Assembly (NCBI GenBank): GCA_022606425.2
Contig: JAHDVF020001351.1
Location: forward strand, 682,001-746,000
Direction of reading: 5' to 3'
Length of the DNA: 64,000 nt
DNA from: Lepidostoma basale
Lineage: Eukaryota > Arthropoda > Insecta > Trichoptera > Lepidostomatidae
Shown: one piece after another, positions 10,256-20,389 of the stretch
How positions within the stretch are numbered: the first letter of the stretch is position 1
Layout of the letters: each line of letters starts with the position of its first letter
The notes under the pieces: generated by a model
What the model was told of the DNA's origin: nothing
Databases searched by the model: none
The model's input: only the letters and a program-made list of their open reading frames with translations
Translations under genes and position numbers: made by a program

Positions 10256-10565
10256 TAACTAGCAGAGAAGTTGGACCGCAACATTGTTACGTCCTGACAA
10301 AACTCTATCGCCTCTTCTTCATTCCTATATATTATTTAGGATTGCATTCATCCGCTTTACATAACTTTTTTACTTCCTCGTTAGGTAGTCTATCGTGCAT
10401 TGTTTTTCTGCACATTCTTCTTGATGACCTCATTTCTACTACATTTATCCTACATTCATCCGTCTTCTGACAACATATAATACATAAGGATCGGCACAAG
10501 AACTCCTTTGTGCACTTCTATCTTTGCATTAGTAGATATATTTACATTCGTATTAATTATATTCA
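10240..10565 (-). mobile_element. LINE-A, heavily decayed
   Basis: The minus strand keeps traces of the CQD/R-W end, RRMCRKTMHDRLPNEE-like and GRTK/MNV-like blocks; the right edge holds a remnant of the upstream TLMYGSEA region. Its tail AACTAACTAGC marks the 3' end. Confidence 0.5.
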
Positions 10566-10576
10566 CTTCCGTACAT

Positions 10577-11060
10577 AATAACCCTTATGTATGGAAATGA
10601 AGCTTGGAGCTGGCAAAAAAAGGATGAAAGTAGGATAAATGCCGTAGAAATAAGATCACTGAGAAGAATGTGCGGGTAAAACGACTTACGTCAGAATACC
10701 GAATGACGAAATAGGGAAGAAATGTAAGGCAGATGATTGTTTCATAAGTATAATTAAAAAAGGATCCCTGAGATGGCTTGGACATATGGAAAGAATGGAC
10801 GAGAGAAGAATGGTTAAAATGTTGTATAGAATGATTGTGAGTGGAAAGTGAAGCCGTGGAAGATCAAGGAAAGCATGGCATGAGCAAAATAATCAAATAC
10901 TGAAAGGCGGCCATATTCGAAGTCGTAAAAATCGTCGAGCGTGCATGTGACGATGTATGAATGTGGAGGAATCTGAAGAGAGATATGTCAGAATAGAACG
11001 GTATGACGGTTCATCCTCTCTGGCTACCCCTCCGGGTAAACGGCGTGATGGTTTAGTATG
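10577..11060 (+). mobile_element. LINE-A, 5'-truncated, UCCG hairpin
   Basis: It begins TLMYGNEAWSWQKKDESRIN and continues LRRMCG, GSLRWLGHMERMDERRM and IRSRKNRRACM with scattered stops. The 3' end has ACCCCTCCGGGTAAACGGCG (UCCG loop). It meets the next minus-strand copy tail to tail at about 11,062. Confidence 0.75.
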
Positions 11061-11067
11061 TTAGTTT

Positions 11068-11600
11068 GTAAACAAACAAACCATCACACCGTTCCACCGC
11101 AGGTGTAGACTGAGAGAATGGACCGCCACACTACTCTTTCCTGGAAAACCTCTCTACCTCCACAATCATACAACGAGTCATACACGCACGTTGATTCCTC
11201 CGACTTCTAACGTGATCAACCTTTAAAATTAGATTCATTGGGTCATGCCATGTTTTCCTCGGTCTGCCTCAACTCCGTACTCCACTTAAATCATTAACGT
11301 ATACTTTCATAACCATTCTTTCTCCATCCATGCGTTCCATATGTCCGAACCATCGCAGCGATCTTTTCATAATTTTGTTCATTTTATACCTTTTTCCGCT
11401 CTACATTCCTTTCTTTTATCAGTATTTGAGATTCTGTCGTATATCGTTCTACCACACATACGTCGTAGGGATCTCATCTCTACCACATTTATTCTTATCT
11501 TTCATCCTTCTTCTGCCAGTTCCATGATTCGCTTCCATACATTAGGGATGGGACCAGAACTCCATTGTGAACGGCCGTTTTCGTTTTCATTGATAAATTC
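11068..11600 (-). mobile_element. LINE-A, 5'-truncated, GTTT tail
   Basis: The left edge AAACAAACAAACC is the reverse of a GTTT tail, followed by a degenerate UGCG-type hairpin. Toward the right the minus strand encodes RACMTRC-, WHDPMNLIL-, HMERMDGERMV- and VVPSLMYGSES-type segments with frameshifts. Confidence 0.7.
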
Positions 11601-11639
11601 TTGTTACCAATAATTATTCTTAAAGCTCCATTCACTTAG

Positions 11640-11990
11640 TAAACAATAATAATATTAGTAATTAATATTCTTGATATAGAAACACGTATCAGATTTAAGT
11701 GAAAATACACTTTAATATTCAATATCGGAAAAAAATAAAGGAGGTAGACGAAACGTGTAAAACGAGTTTTTATTTCGATCAGGGCAGCAGGTAAGCAAGG
11801 AGGAAATAGTAGCAGTCAAGTGGGTCAGTGTATACGTTCATCAGAGCGCCCTCGCCTAGCGGAGTGCTCTGGAGAGGCCCTTCAATCTTCTGCTCTCCGG
11901 ATAATGACGTGAACGATTTACGGGAAATAAGCGAACTGGGAGACGGATTCCGCAGTAATGGAGTGCACCTGTTGAAATATCGAAAGAAAA
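11640..11990. other. Unassigned; GC-richer block at 11.78-11.97 kb
   Basis: No domain or repeat match is seen. The block around CATCAGAGCGCCCTCGCC is low-copy within the window and could be ordinary host intergenic or intronic DNA. Confidence 0.35.
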
Positions 11991-11994
11991 TATT

Positions 11995-12146
11995 TACAAA
12001 ATAATATCAAAATACATATTTTTATTTATACGTCTGTTTTCTACAACTTTTATTGTATTATATGTGAATGAAATGTTTCGTCTTTCTAAGGGATTATCAA
12101 ATGTCACAACATTTGATAATGCCTCAGACAGGCAAAACATGTCATT
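11995..12146. repeat. Foldback MITE arm (ACAGACGTTTT family)
   Basis: ACGTCTGTTTTCTACAAC, GAATGAAATGTTTCGTC and the central palindrome TTATCAAATGT/ACATTTGATAA are followed by GGCAAAACATGTCATT. A SINE begins exactly there, interrupting the right arm. Confidence 0.7.
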
Positions 12147-12250
12147 GACGGCCTTCGTGGCTGAGTGCTGATTCCGGGTTCGATTCCCGGCGAGGGCAAT
12201 GTGCAAAGCACTTGGAGACGCAAAGCACTTGACAAAGCACTTGGAGACGT
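12147..12250 (+). repeat. SINE-1 head (tRNA-derived), truncated
   Basis: GACGGCCTTCGTGGCTGAG carries a degenerate A box and GGGTTCGATTCCCGGCGAGG the B box. A partly repeated AAAGCACTTGG follows. It is fused to the LINE-E frame on the opposite strand. Confidence 0.7.
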
Positions 12251-12251
12251 T

Positions 12252-12735
12252 GAAGAATAATTTGTTACGTTTACTCCATTGGGTTATGCTCTGAATGTCA
12301 CACTGAAGCTTCAAGCAATCTGAGGGATTCTCTATTTCAGAGAAAACTTTTATGTCATCAGCAAATAATAAAATTTTTGAAAACTTTATTTCGTTAGAGA
12401 TATCATTAATGAATATCGTGAAAAGCAATGGTCCTAAATTAGACCCTTGTGGCACCCCTGATGAGGTGTGAAAGGCTGAAGACTGAAAAAGTCCATATGA
12501 CACATATTGTTTTCGAGATGTTAGATAGCTAGAGAAAAGCTTGAGCAGATTGTCACTAAAGCCAATCCTTTGAAGCTTTCGAAGCAAAAGTTGGTGGTCC
12601 ACCTTATCAAATGCTTTTGAAAAATCGCTATACGAGCAGTCGACTTGTGCACCTTTATCAAGGCACTTAGTGACAAAGTTCGTAAATACCTTCAAATTTG
12701 TAATGGTTGAACGCCCTGAACGGCCTGTCATCCTT
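12252..12735 (-). mobile_element. LINE-E reverse transcriptase domain (Jockey/CR1-like)
   Basis: This is the only clear core RT domain in the window. The minus strand reads GRSTITNLKVFTNFV, SYSDFSKAFDKVDHQLLL (first catalytic Asp), SGVPQGSNLGPLLFTIFIND, and ILLFADDIKVF (FADD active site), then NVSKC before the frame runs into SINE-1. It lacks the endonuclease upstream, cut by another repeat at about 12,755. The frame is open for roughly 160 codons, suggesting a fairly recent insertion. The superfamily placement is from motif style only. Confidence 0.85.
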
Positions 12736-12754
12736 AACTTGATGACAAGGAAAT

Positions 12755-12872
12755 TAACGTAACGTAAGTCCCGGATGGACGGGATCAGGCCTAGGCAGTG
12801 CAGCGAGACTGACGAAAGGGCGTCGCTGCGTCCTATAACAGTCTCGGGTGGCGGTGGGAACCTTCTATCTAT
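12755..12872 (+). repeat. Repeat P (palindromic core family), partial
   Basis: GTAAGTCCCGGATGGACGGG, GACGAAAGGGCGTCGC and CCTATAACAGTCTCGGGT match, in the opposite orientation, copies at 23.2, 28.6 and 57.5 kb. Confidence 0.65.
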
Positions 12873-12985
12873 GTCACGAGAATCACTATAATAGCTATAA
12901 TACCCGTTACTTTGATTCGCCTCATGCTGTCACGATTGATGTAAAGAGCGATTCAACAAATAATCAAAATAATTGATAATTTTTT
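12872..12985 (+). repeat. SINE-1 3' body fragment
   Basis: TGTCACGAGAATCACTATAA, GCCTCATGCTGTCACG and AGAGCGATTCAACAAATAAT are the 3' part of SINE-1 without its tRNA-like head. Confidence 0.65.
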
Positions 12986-13174
12986 TTGAAAGTATTCGTT
13001 TTCATTCGTATTAATTATTTAAAATGAAATTTTACATAATTGTTCAAGAAATCATAAGAAACATACAACGACGACAACCAACCATCACACCATCACATGT
13101 GGACATGACACGAGGAATGAATGTTGAGGTAGCGAGTGAAGTGTGTAAGGCGAAACTTATCATTTCCATAACAT

Positions 13175-13378
13175 ATTATCAAATCAAATCAGTTTATAAT
13201 CTCAACAGATGTTACAAACAATATAAATATTTAAGGCATCTGTTGAGAACAGGTAAAATATAATGTATACGATTTAATACTAGGAACGCATGAGACATGG
13301 TACAACATTAATCTCTCTCACTCTCTAAAGTCAAGAGTATTTGTCCTCTCGATCTCTCGAAAGTCAAGAGTATTTGTC
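13175..13378 (-). mobile_element. LINE-D 3' end fragment
   Basis: ATCAAATCAAATCAG is the reverse of a TTTGA-repeat tail. AAGGCATCTGTTGAGAACAG and AAAGTCAAGAGTATTTGTCC, the latter present twice, match the full LINE-D 3' region at 13.6-13.8 kb. Confidence 0.6.
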
Positions 13379-13379
13379 C

Positions 13380-14265
13380 GACGACCTTCGTGGCCGAGTG
13401 GTAAGTGCATTGACTGCCACCCCGAAGGTTCCAGGTTCGATTCCCGGCGAGGGCAGTGTGATTGTCACACTGTCATTGTCTGGTGTGGAATTCACGTGAC
13501 AATAAAATGGCGATAGATTAGCTACCTATCACATGTCACGAAAATCACTATGAGAGCTATACCCTTTACATCGATTTGGCTCATGCTGTCATCAAATCAA
13601 ATCAAATCAAATCAGTTTATTTACTCAAAAGACATTACAAACAGCATAAATGTTTAAGGCATCTATTGAGTACAGGTAAGATATTAAACACATACAACAT
13701 AATACCAGGAAAGCATTAGTGATGGTTCGACATTAGGAAGACAAGATACTTTCCAAAGTCAAGAGTATTTGTCCCCTGAACGTACATTCACTAACATAAA
13801 AGACGTCGATTTCCGAGGAGACCGCGTTCAGCAGACTAATTGCTCTTCCCACCGGTGTCACAAGAGGCAGATTGGTTCTGGCGGCCGGTAGGTAAAACAA
13901 TCTGTGCTGTCGCTGTCGGAGATATCTATCGGGGACAAAAAGACCAACATCCTCCAGTACGGCCGAGTTCTCAAAGCATCCCCTAATTAATCTGAAGAAA
14001 TGGGTTATTAGATGTCCATCTCTTCGAAGCTGTAGAGAATTGGTTCCGAGCATTCCCAAAAGAAATGCCGTGGGATAGAGCCATGGATAACTACCATACT
14101 CCATCATGTAGAGATACCTCAGAAATTTTTTCTGAACCCTCTCCAGCATAGCGGAATATCTCGCTTCGTGAGGACTCCATATCACAGAACCACTTTCTGT
14201 CATGTCATGATGTCAGTCAGGATGTAAGGAGCGATTCAACCAAATAATAATAATAATAATAATAT
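13380..14265 (+). repeat. SINE-1, split by a LINE-D insertion
   Basis: The head reads ACGACCTTCGTGGCCGAGTG (A box) and AGGTTCGATTCCCGGCGAGG (B box), resembling a tRNA. The body continues to CTCATGCTGTCAT at about 13,592 and resumes at about 14,203 with GATGTCAGTCAGGATG, AGAGCGATTCAACC-like sequence and an AAT tail. The 0.6 kb between is LINE-D. Confidence 0.8.
13593..14203 (-). mobile_element. LINE-D C-terminus with TTTGA tail
   Basis: The minus strand is open for 156 codons: TESGSVIWSPHEARYSAMLE, RVQKKFLRYLYMM, LITHFFRLIRGCFENS, RQHRLFYLPAARTN and VSSEIDVFYVSEC. This is the usual post-RT domain of Jockey/R1-like LINEs. The 3' end is a tandem TTTGA tract, reverse ATCAAATCAAATCAAATC. Sequence resembling GTCAT flanks both ends and may be a short target-site duplication. 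Confidence 0.8.
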
Positions 14266-14839
14266 GAAAAACGTCGATAATAAAACGTCTAGAAAACAAA
14301 CGCTTTCATTCGTAATAATACTCGTATAATGCGGTAATAGTTATTTGCCTACCGGAAAAGGCACAATTAATGAACATGCACGAATAACCTCCAACTAACT
14401 TCACGTTGAATAATTCCCGCTCGAACCGGAGTTTGATGAGATAACCAAAATCCAAAGATTATGTGCGGAAAGTTTAAATTATTAAAATAATTCTCGGAGA
14501 ACAATCCTCGGAACTTTGGCAACAAGTCAACTGTGCGGATAACTAATCCTATTTTTCGTCAAGTTGTTCCGAGACAAGTGGAAGTTACGTTCAATTTCCG
14601 AAATGCTCCCCCTACCTCTCCGACGGTCGGTGTAATAATTTAAGTTTGGCATAAACATACCGTATCGCGGCCCGTAATTGACAATCGGTAGGAAAGAGCC
14701 AGGTGGTTAACTACGCACCTGTATACTCGAGCGGCTGAAATTTCACATATTTCAAATCATTTTAAATATACGTTCTCGACTGAATTGTACTTGTATGAAA
14801 AATTGAGAACGAGTACAATAATGAGGAATTTGAATAAAT
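14266..14839. other. Foldback fragment, then unassigned sequence
   Basis: AAACGTCTAGAAAACAAACG at 14,280-14,300 is a foldback-arm fragment. From 14,330 to 14,840 I recognise nothing; the composition is more mixed than the AT-rich surroundings. Confidence 0.4.
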
Positions 14840-14841
14840 GA

Positions 14842-15028
14842 ACGACCTTCGTGGCAGAGTGGTAAGAGCTCTGACTTCCATATCGAAGGTTCCGGGTTCG
14901 ATTCCCGGCGATGGCAGTGTGATTGCCACACTGTCTTTGGTCTGGTGTAGAATTCACGTGACAAAAAAATGTCGATAGATTGGCTACCTATCAAATGTTA
15001 TGAGAATCAATATAATAGCTAAAAAAAA
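14842..15028 (+). repeat. SINE-1, tRNA-derived
   Basis: ACGACCTTCGTGGCAGAGTG and GGGTTCGATTCCCGGCGATG are the A- and B-box regions. The body reads GTGATTGCCACACTGTC, AATTCACGTGAC and GATAGATTGGCTACC, stopping after CAATATAATAGCTA. The internal pol III promoter style is inferred from the boxes. Confidence 0.8.
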
Positions 15029-15074
15029 TTGTGTATAGTAATTGGGTCAAAGGACCTGTTGTATGCATAAAAAA

Positions 15075-15505
15075 AATGGTGTTCTTCTACCGACCCTTGT
15101 AGGAAGGATGAAAGTAGAATGAATGCAGTAGAAATGAGATCTCTTAGACGAATGTGTGGAATACTCTGTGTATGATGGTGTCGAATAAAAATATTAGAAG
15201 TAAATGCGGTGCGAATGATGATGTTATGAACAAAATAATGAAAGGAAACATTAAGATGGTTTGGACATATGGAAATAATAAGTGAAGAAAGAAAGGGAAA
15301 CATATTATATGTTAACGATGTTAATGGAACCAGAAATCGAGAAAAACGTGGTACGATCAAATTAATCAAATATTGAATGTCGACCACGTGAGGAGTCAGA
15401 GAAATCGACGCGCGTGTATGACAGGATGTATGAATATTGAGGAAGCAATAGAAATATGCTATTCTTTCTGCCTACCACTTCGGGGAGACGGCGTGATAGT
15501 TAGGT
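15075..15505 (+). mobile_element. LINE-A, 5'-truncated
   Basis: It starts GVLLPTL, then an internal deletion joins to KDESRMNAVEMRSLRRMCG. SKCGANDDVMNKIMKG, HEEESTRVYDRMYEY-type and TTCGGGGAGACGGCGTGATA follow, with a GTTAGGTTAGGTTA tail. Frameshifts are numerous. Confidence 0.7.
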
Positions 15506-15509
15506 TAGG

Positions 15510-16139
15510 TTACCATCATAAAATAAAAATAAAATAAAATAAAAATTTAACACAGACATGTTTCAATTATAACATAACCTACACAATTTAAAAATTGCAT
15601 AAAGTGTTGTGAAAATATAAAGTTTGAATCAAAATTAATTAATAAAAATATTTTAAAAACAGCATACATTAATAATCGAAATAACGTTATTATTGTTCGA
15701 TAATTTTACGGCATTTTTTTTAATGTGTTCAGACCTCCAAATGAATCATTCCTGTTGCGGTTTAACATGTCAGTCGTGAACAATGCTGTATAGAGAGAAG
15801 TAAAAATAGATGCGGAAATTTTTCGACAAACAGAGGACGCAAATCTGTCATGTACAATCACGTGACATTGATATAATGTTCGGAATGCGACACGTTTGTG
15901 ACAGATCCGTGTATTTATTTAAGTGCTTGGTCCTTGCGAGCTTTTAATAGCAAAGCATTTATCGGGGAATATTTTACCACATAGGTACCGAGGTTCTAAA
16001 AGTGGGCGATAAAGCCCCCTTGTGGGCGTTTGAGACTTTCAGGGGGGCAGTAGAAGACCCAGAAATAATAGAGAGCGTGGGTAGATAAAAAAATATAGTC
16101 TAAAAAGACAAAAAAATACGCTAATCACGTAGGTACTAA
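15510..16139. other. Unassigned AT-rich sequence
   Basis: It opens with an AAAAT/AAAATAAA low-complexity tract. The remainder shows no repeat relative or domain. Confidence 0.4.
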
Positions 16140-16556
16140 AGGCCGTGCCACACTGTTTGAAACAAGCTTACCACAGGGGTGACCTTGGTGGAGAGCTGTG
16201 GAGCCCACGGTTGGTGTAGCGTTCACATACTGTTGTAAACAAGCTCTCCACAGGGGTCACCTTTGTGGAGCCCACGGTTGGTGTGGCATCCACAATAGAC
16301 ACCATTTTCGTTCAATACGTCCGCACTCCACCGATCACGATGCCGCTATGCAACTGACCTTGACTGGTGGAATGTGGAGCGCCCACATTGTGGAACGCGT
16401 GTTTACAACGGCGGGATCCACACGCTACTATGCGCGTCCATCCACAAAGGTTGTTGAAGGTCAAACAAATTTTTGTTTCAAACAAGTGTCTCCACAGTTT
16501 TAAACCGCCGGTGGAGACCAATGTGGAGAGTTTGTTTAAAACAGTGTGGCACGGCT
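16140..16556. mobile_element. GGCCGTGCC MITE, longer copy
   Basis: Termini AGGCCGTGCCACACTGTTTG and AAACAGTGTGGCACGGCT are inverted repeats of about 30 bp. A block around CCACAGGGGT(G/C)ACCTT and CCCACGGTTGGTGT is duplicated inside, which accounts for much of its extra length over the copy at 33,984. TAA lies next to both ends, within one base. Confidence 0.75.
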
Positions 16557-16569
16557 GTAATAAAGCAAA

Positions 16570-17491
16570 TGAAAATTAAATATAATAAAATGAAATTACT
16601 CTTCTGCAATGATAACGTAAACTTGAAACTCCGCCAGAGAATGATCAAATGCTATGTATGGTCTATTTTATTGTACGGATGTGAAACGTGGACCTTGAAA
16701 GTTAACTCAATGAACAGACTGCAAGCATTTGAAATGTGACTCTATCGCCGAATGCTCAGAATTTCCTGGACAGACATGGTTACCAATACCGAAGTCCTGA
16801 GGCGAGCTAGAGTTGACAGGGAACTGTTATCAACTATCAAGGTTCGAAAGATCTCACATCTGGGTCATATACTGCGTGGGGAAAAGTACCACCTTCTCCA
16901 ACTCGTCACCTGAGAGTAAGAGGGTTCCAACTAACAAAATTTCACATTTGACTTTTTTTCATGAAAAGGGTTCTTACTAACCTTATCTATACGTACAATT
17001 AAAAAAAACATGTAATAGTATCGTCATTTTGATGTTACGAAAATAATCAAGTTCCATCTGATCATTCAAAACACACGATTCACTGAAGACGGATTCATTT
17101 AAACTTATAACTTTATTATTCCAACTGTTGCCAGACAAAATTTACACGTTTCTCGGTAAAAAAATCTCTGGAAATTGGAATAAAACCCCTTTATTCCAAG
17201 ATACACACCCGAAACCAACAAAGCTTTGACTTCATTTTTCTCAGCTTTTTACTTTTGTCAGTTGGAACCTTCTTACTCTCAGGTGACGAACTGATATTGG
17301 AGGGGAAATTGAGGGACGCCGAGGGCCCGGAAGGAGACAAATGTCCTGGCTGCGAAACATGAGGGAGTGGACCGGCATCCGGAGTGTGCAGGAGCTGTTC
17401 CGAGGGGCACAGGACAGGGACAGGTTCGCCGAGGTGATAGCCAACGTTGGGGGGACCCGACAGGGCACTTGAAGAAGAAGAAGAAGAAACT
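16570..17491 (+). mobile_element. LINE-B C-terminus, split by a MITE
   Basis: NVNLKLRQRMIKCYVWSILL, LYGCETWTLKVNSMNRLQAF, RRMLRISWTDM, RARVDRELLS and HLGHILRGEKYHLLQL run to 16,903 with one stop. The frame resumes at 17,293 as ILEGKLRDAEG, MSWLRNMREWTGIRSVQELF and DRDRFAEVIANVGGTRQGT, ending in a GAA-repeat tail. A 385-bp MITE sits between LQL and ILEG. It is an old copy, as the internal stop and frameshift show. Confidence 0.85.
16904..17288. mobile_element. 385-bp MITE nested in LINE-B
   Basis: The left end CGTCACCTGAGAGTAAGAGG and right end CTTCTTACTCTCAGGTGACG are inverted repeats that extend to about 36 bp with two mismatches. AACT occurs on both sides (16900-16903 and 17289-17292), so a 4-bp target-site duplication is likely. 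There is no coding sequence. A superfamily cannot be assigned from the ends alone. Confidence 0.85.
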
Positions 17492-17499
17492 TAAATTAT

Positions 17500-17754
17500 T
17501 TTGTTATTTTATGTATTGTTATCATTTTCCCTTTTTTGGAATAACTTTTGTGGGAGGGGGGCGTTGTATATTTATTTTTCTTGTGAAGGGGGCGGTGGCC
17601 CAGAAAAGATTGGAAACCTATGACATAGGTGAAAATGCTCATTTTACACAAACCCCAATTCTCATAGGTAATTCCGATAAAATTTCAACACGATATTAAT
17701 CTTGGATTTCTCATAGAACCATGTTATCGAAATAAGCTAATTAACTAACCATCA
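17500..17754. other. Unassigned short stretch
   Basis: It contains a G-rich segment GTGGGAGGGGGGCGTTG at about 17,550, with no domain or repeat match. Confidence 0.35.
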
Positions 17755-17789
17755 TCATCATCATTGTCGGGAAAGGCCGTTCTTCGCGG

Positions 17790-18030
17790 TTGGAGCCGGC
17801 AAAAGAAGGATGAATGTAGAATAAATGCAGTAGAAATGAAATCTCTTCGACGAATGTGTGGATACTCTGTGTATGATAGAATATCGAATGAAAATATAAG
17901 AAGTGAAAAAATAATGAAAGGATCATTAAGATGGTTTGGACATATGGAAAGAAAGAATGAAGAAAGAATAATAAAAAAAGAATACGTTAACGATGTAAAT
18001 GGAACTAGAAATAGAGGTTTTTAATAACGG
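17790..18030 (+). mobile_element. LINE-A fragment
   Basis: QKKDECRINAVEMKSLRRMC, GYSVYDRISNENIRSEKIMK and GSLRWFGHMERKNEERIIKK are readable in one frame, then NDVNGTRNRGF runs into the next copy. Confidence 0.75.
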
Positions 18031-18044
18031 TAACCTCTATAGAG

Positions 18045-18400
18045 TATTAAATGAAAATATAATAGGTGAATGCGGTGCGAATGATGGTGTTATGAACAAA
18101 ATAATGAAAGGATCATTAAGATGGTTTAGACACATGGAAAGCATGGCTGAAGAGAGGATAGTAAAAAAATATAAGATAACGATGTAAATGTAACTAGAAA
18201 TAGAGGAAAACGTGGTACGTTCAAATAAATCAAATATTGAATGTCTGCCACGTGAGGAGTCGACGCGCGTGCATGACACGATGTATGAATTTTGAGGAAA
18301 GGAAAAACATATGTCAGGAAAGGAAAGTGTGGCAGTTTATTATTTCTGCCAACTCCTTCGGGGAGACGGTGTGATGGCTAGTTAGTTTGCTAGTTAGTTA
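18045..18400 (+). mobile_element. LINE-A, 5'-truncated, GTTA tail
   Basis: It restarts at NENIIGECGANDGVMNKIMK, then GSLRWFRHMESMAEERIVKK, and ends CTTCGGGGAGACGGTGTGAT with a GTTAG-type tail. It overlaps the sequence content of the preceding copy, so two insertions lie head to tail. Confidence 0.75.
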
Positions 18401-18419
18401 GAACATATACAAATTTCGT

Positions 18420-18720
18420 TGATCGAGCGTTTGCGGTAGCCGGTCCATCAGCTTGGAACAATCTTCCTTCACACCTCAGATGCATAAATGATCCGACAGA
18501 CTTCAGATCTAAGCTGAAAACCCAACTTTTTCATATTTCATACCCAATTTAAAACCTGCATATTTTGTTCTATTACACTTTCTAATCGATCGCGAATATC
18601 AATCAGATGCAGCGTTCACATTTAGATTTAAAACACGTCTTAATGCGCCCTTGAGGTGATTACATCACAAAAACGGCGCTTTAAAAGTTAGCATATTATT
18701 CTTATTATTAGAGATTTTTT
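18420..18720 (+). mobile_element. LINE C-terminus, CR1/L2-like
   Basis: RAFAVAGPSAWNNLPSHLR, then NDPTDFRSKLKTQLFHISYP and a stop, fits the end of CR1/L2-type ORF2 proteins. The rest is 3' non-coding sequence. Confidence 0.65.
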
Positions 18721-19194
18721 GCGATTTCATACAGAATCCTTAAGAATAAAACGTTAATCGAACTAAATAAATAACCATTACTTTGATTGACGCGGCAAAC
18801 AAGAAACAAACTATTTTTGTTCCGTTGGAATAAAAAGTTTCGGCGAAAAAAAGTTAAGTGTCAGAAACAAACAAAAGTAAGTTGGTGAAATAATTTGGAA
18901 TACTTTGTTTAATAAATTTATGAACATTTCTTTTCGCAACATGTATTAATCGTTATCATATTGATGAAACGTCATTTTGACGTTCATCGCAGGAATGTTT
19001 CTAAACAAAGGATTTTGATATACGAGTAGAACGAAAGTTTCTAGATTCTGTTATATATTTAAAGGATGAAATATGACAAGCAGGCCTCTGGATTCAATAA
19101 AAATATAACAACACCACATTTATTGAATGTAAAAACTAAAATAAAAATATTTAGTACTAAGGACAATGGAGAACAATTTAAAACACGTTGCGTC
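18721..19194. other. Unassigned AT-rich sequence
   Basis: No gene, domain or repeat match seen. Confidence 0.35.
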
Positions 19195-19199
19195 TAACT

Positions 19200-19622
19200 A
19201 ACATGAAAACGTCTGTTTTCTAGATGTTTTATTATATATTCTGTAAATGAAATGTTTCTTCTTCTTCCTAGCCTTCCCTTCACTGCTGGATGTAGGCCTC
19301 TTCCATCTGTCTCCATTTTTCTCTATCCTGTGCCGCTTCAATCCATTTTTTCCGGCGACCACAACAATATCGTCGGCCCATCTCTTCTGTGGCTTCGGGA
19401 GTCCATTTTGAACTTGGCTGTCTGGTTACGTGTCCTGCCCATTGCCATTTCAATTTTACGATCCGATCCATGATATCGGCGACTTTTGTTCGGCGTCTGA
19501 TATGATATGTTTGCCTTACAAGAATTATTAAATAAATATATATTCTCAATATACTCGTATATGATAATGCCTCAGCAAGACGAAATGAGAAGACATTCCC
19601 ATAAACGAAATGAGAAGACATT
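19200..19622. repeat. ACAGACGTTTT foldback MITE, split by LINE-C
   Basis: The left arm AAAACGTCTGTTTTCTAGAT ends at GAATGAAATGTTTC (about 19,256). The right arm resumes near 19,558 with ATGATAATGCCTCAGC and ends GAAGACATT, where SINE-1 starts. Confidence 0.6.
19257..19535 (-). mobile_element. LINE-C C-terminus
   Basis: On the minus strand: RRRTKVADIMDRIVKLKWQW, AGHVTRQPSSKWTPEATE, KKWIEAAQDREKWRQMEEAY and IQQ, then stop and a GAA-repeat tail (reverse TTCTTCTTCC). WAGHV, AQDR and the EAYIQQ end define LINE-C here. Confidence 0.75.
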
Positions 19623-19900
19623 GACGACCTTCGTGGCCGAGTGGTAATTTCATTGACTGCCACCCCGAAGGTTCCGGGTTCGACTTCCGGCGAGGGCACT
19701 GTGATGGTGACACTGTCTTTGGTCTAGTGTAGAATTCACGTGACACTCAAATGGCGATAGATTAGCTACCTATCACATGTCACGAGAATCACTATGATAG
19801 CTATAATAATACCCTTTACATCAATTTGGCTCATGCTGTCATGGTGTATACAGCGATTCAACAAAATAATAATAATAATAATAATAAAATATAATAAAAA
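19623..19900 (+). repeat. SINE-1, nearly full length
   Basis: Head ACGACCTTCGTGGCCGAGTG and GGGTTCGACTTCCGGCGAGG, body ACATGTCACGAGAATCACTA and CTCATGCTGTCATGGTG, then CAGCGATTCAAC and an AAT-repeat tail. Confidence 0.82.
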
Positions 19901-19904
19901 TATT

Positions 19905-20389
19905 TTTTTGTTTCTTGAACAATGTAGACTCCAAATTAAACAATTAATATAAATGTTTTCTTGAAGTTGAATTTTTCTCATAGAAATACTTAAATAATAA
20001 TAAATTTATCTCTTAGAGAATAGACATTATAAATAATAATAATAATAAAAATTCTGAAAACAATATTTTTCATTAATAATAATTGAAATATTTAATATGG
20101 GGTTCCCAGTAGTGTTCTTAAAACAATAAATACTTATTATCTATTCAATTTTGATGAAATGTCCGTTTCCTAAAAGTTTTATCATATTGATTGTGAGTGA
20201 GTCAAATTAATTGCTAAAGTAAGGGTAAAATCATCACTTTGAAAACGCAGTGTTTAAATTAAAGAAAAACAAAATAGTTTTTTTTTTGTTTAAATTCATT
20301 ATTATGGAATTACACAGTGTTACAACGCCTTAAGTGTATCCAAAATTAAAAGTTATAAAATTAAAAAAATTATTAAATTTGATACATAG
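19905..20389. other. AT-rich foldback fragments
   Basis: TTTGTTTCTTGAACAATG at about 19,908 is the end of the ACAGACGTTTT foldback family, and GAAATGTCCGTTTCCTAAAA at 20,155 is an arm piece. The remainder is low complexity. Confidence 0.4.

Noticed and set aside
11330..11613. Long hydrophobic ORFs antisense to LINE-A (also 21.4, 24.3, 55.1 kb)
   Set aside because: They are antisense shadows of the LINE-A coding sequence.
12252..12735. Intact LINE-E retrotransposon
   Set aside because: No endonuclease upstream and the C-terminus is replaced by SINE sequence; only the RT core remains.
13380..13460. Genuine tRNA gene
   Set aside because: A and B boxes are present, but the sequence continues into a shared SINE body and recurs at five or more sites; no clean acceptor stem closes.
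16198..16579. Overlapping ORFs of 70-101 codons
   Set aside because: They lie wholly within an inverted-repeat MITE and appear on both strands.
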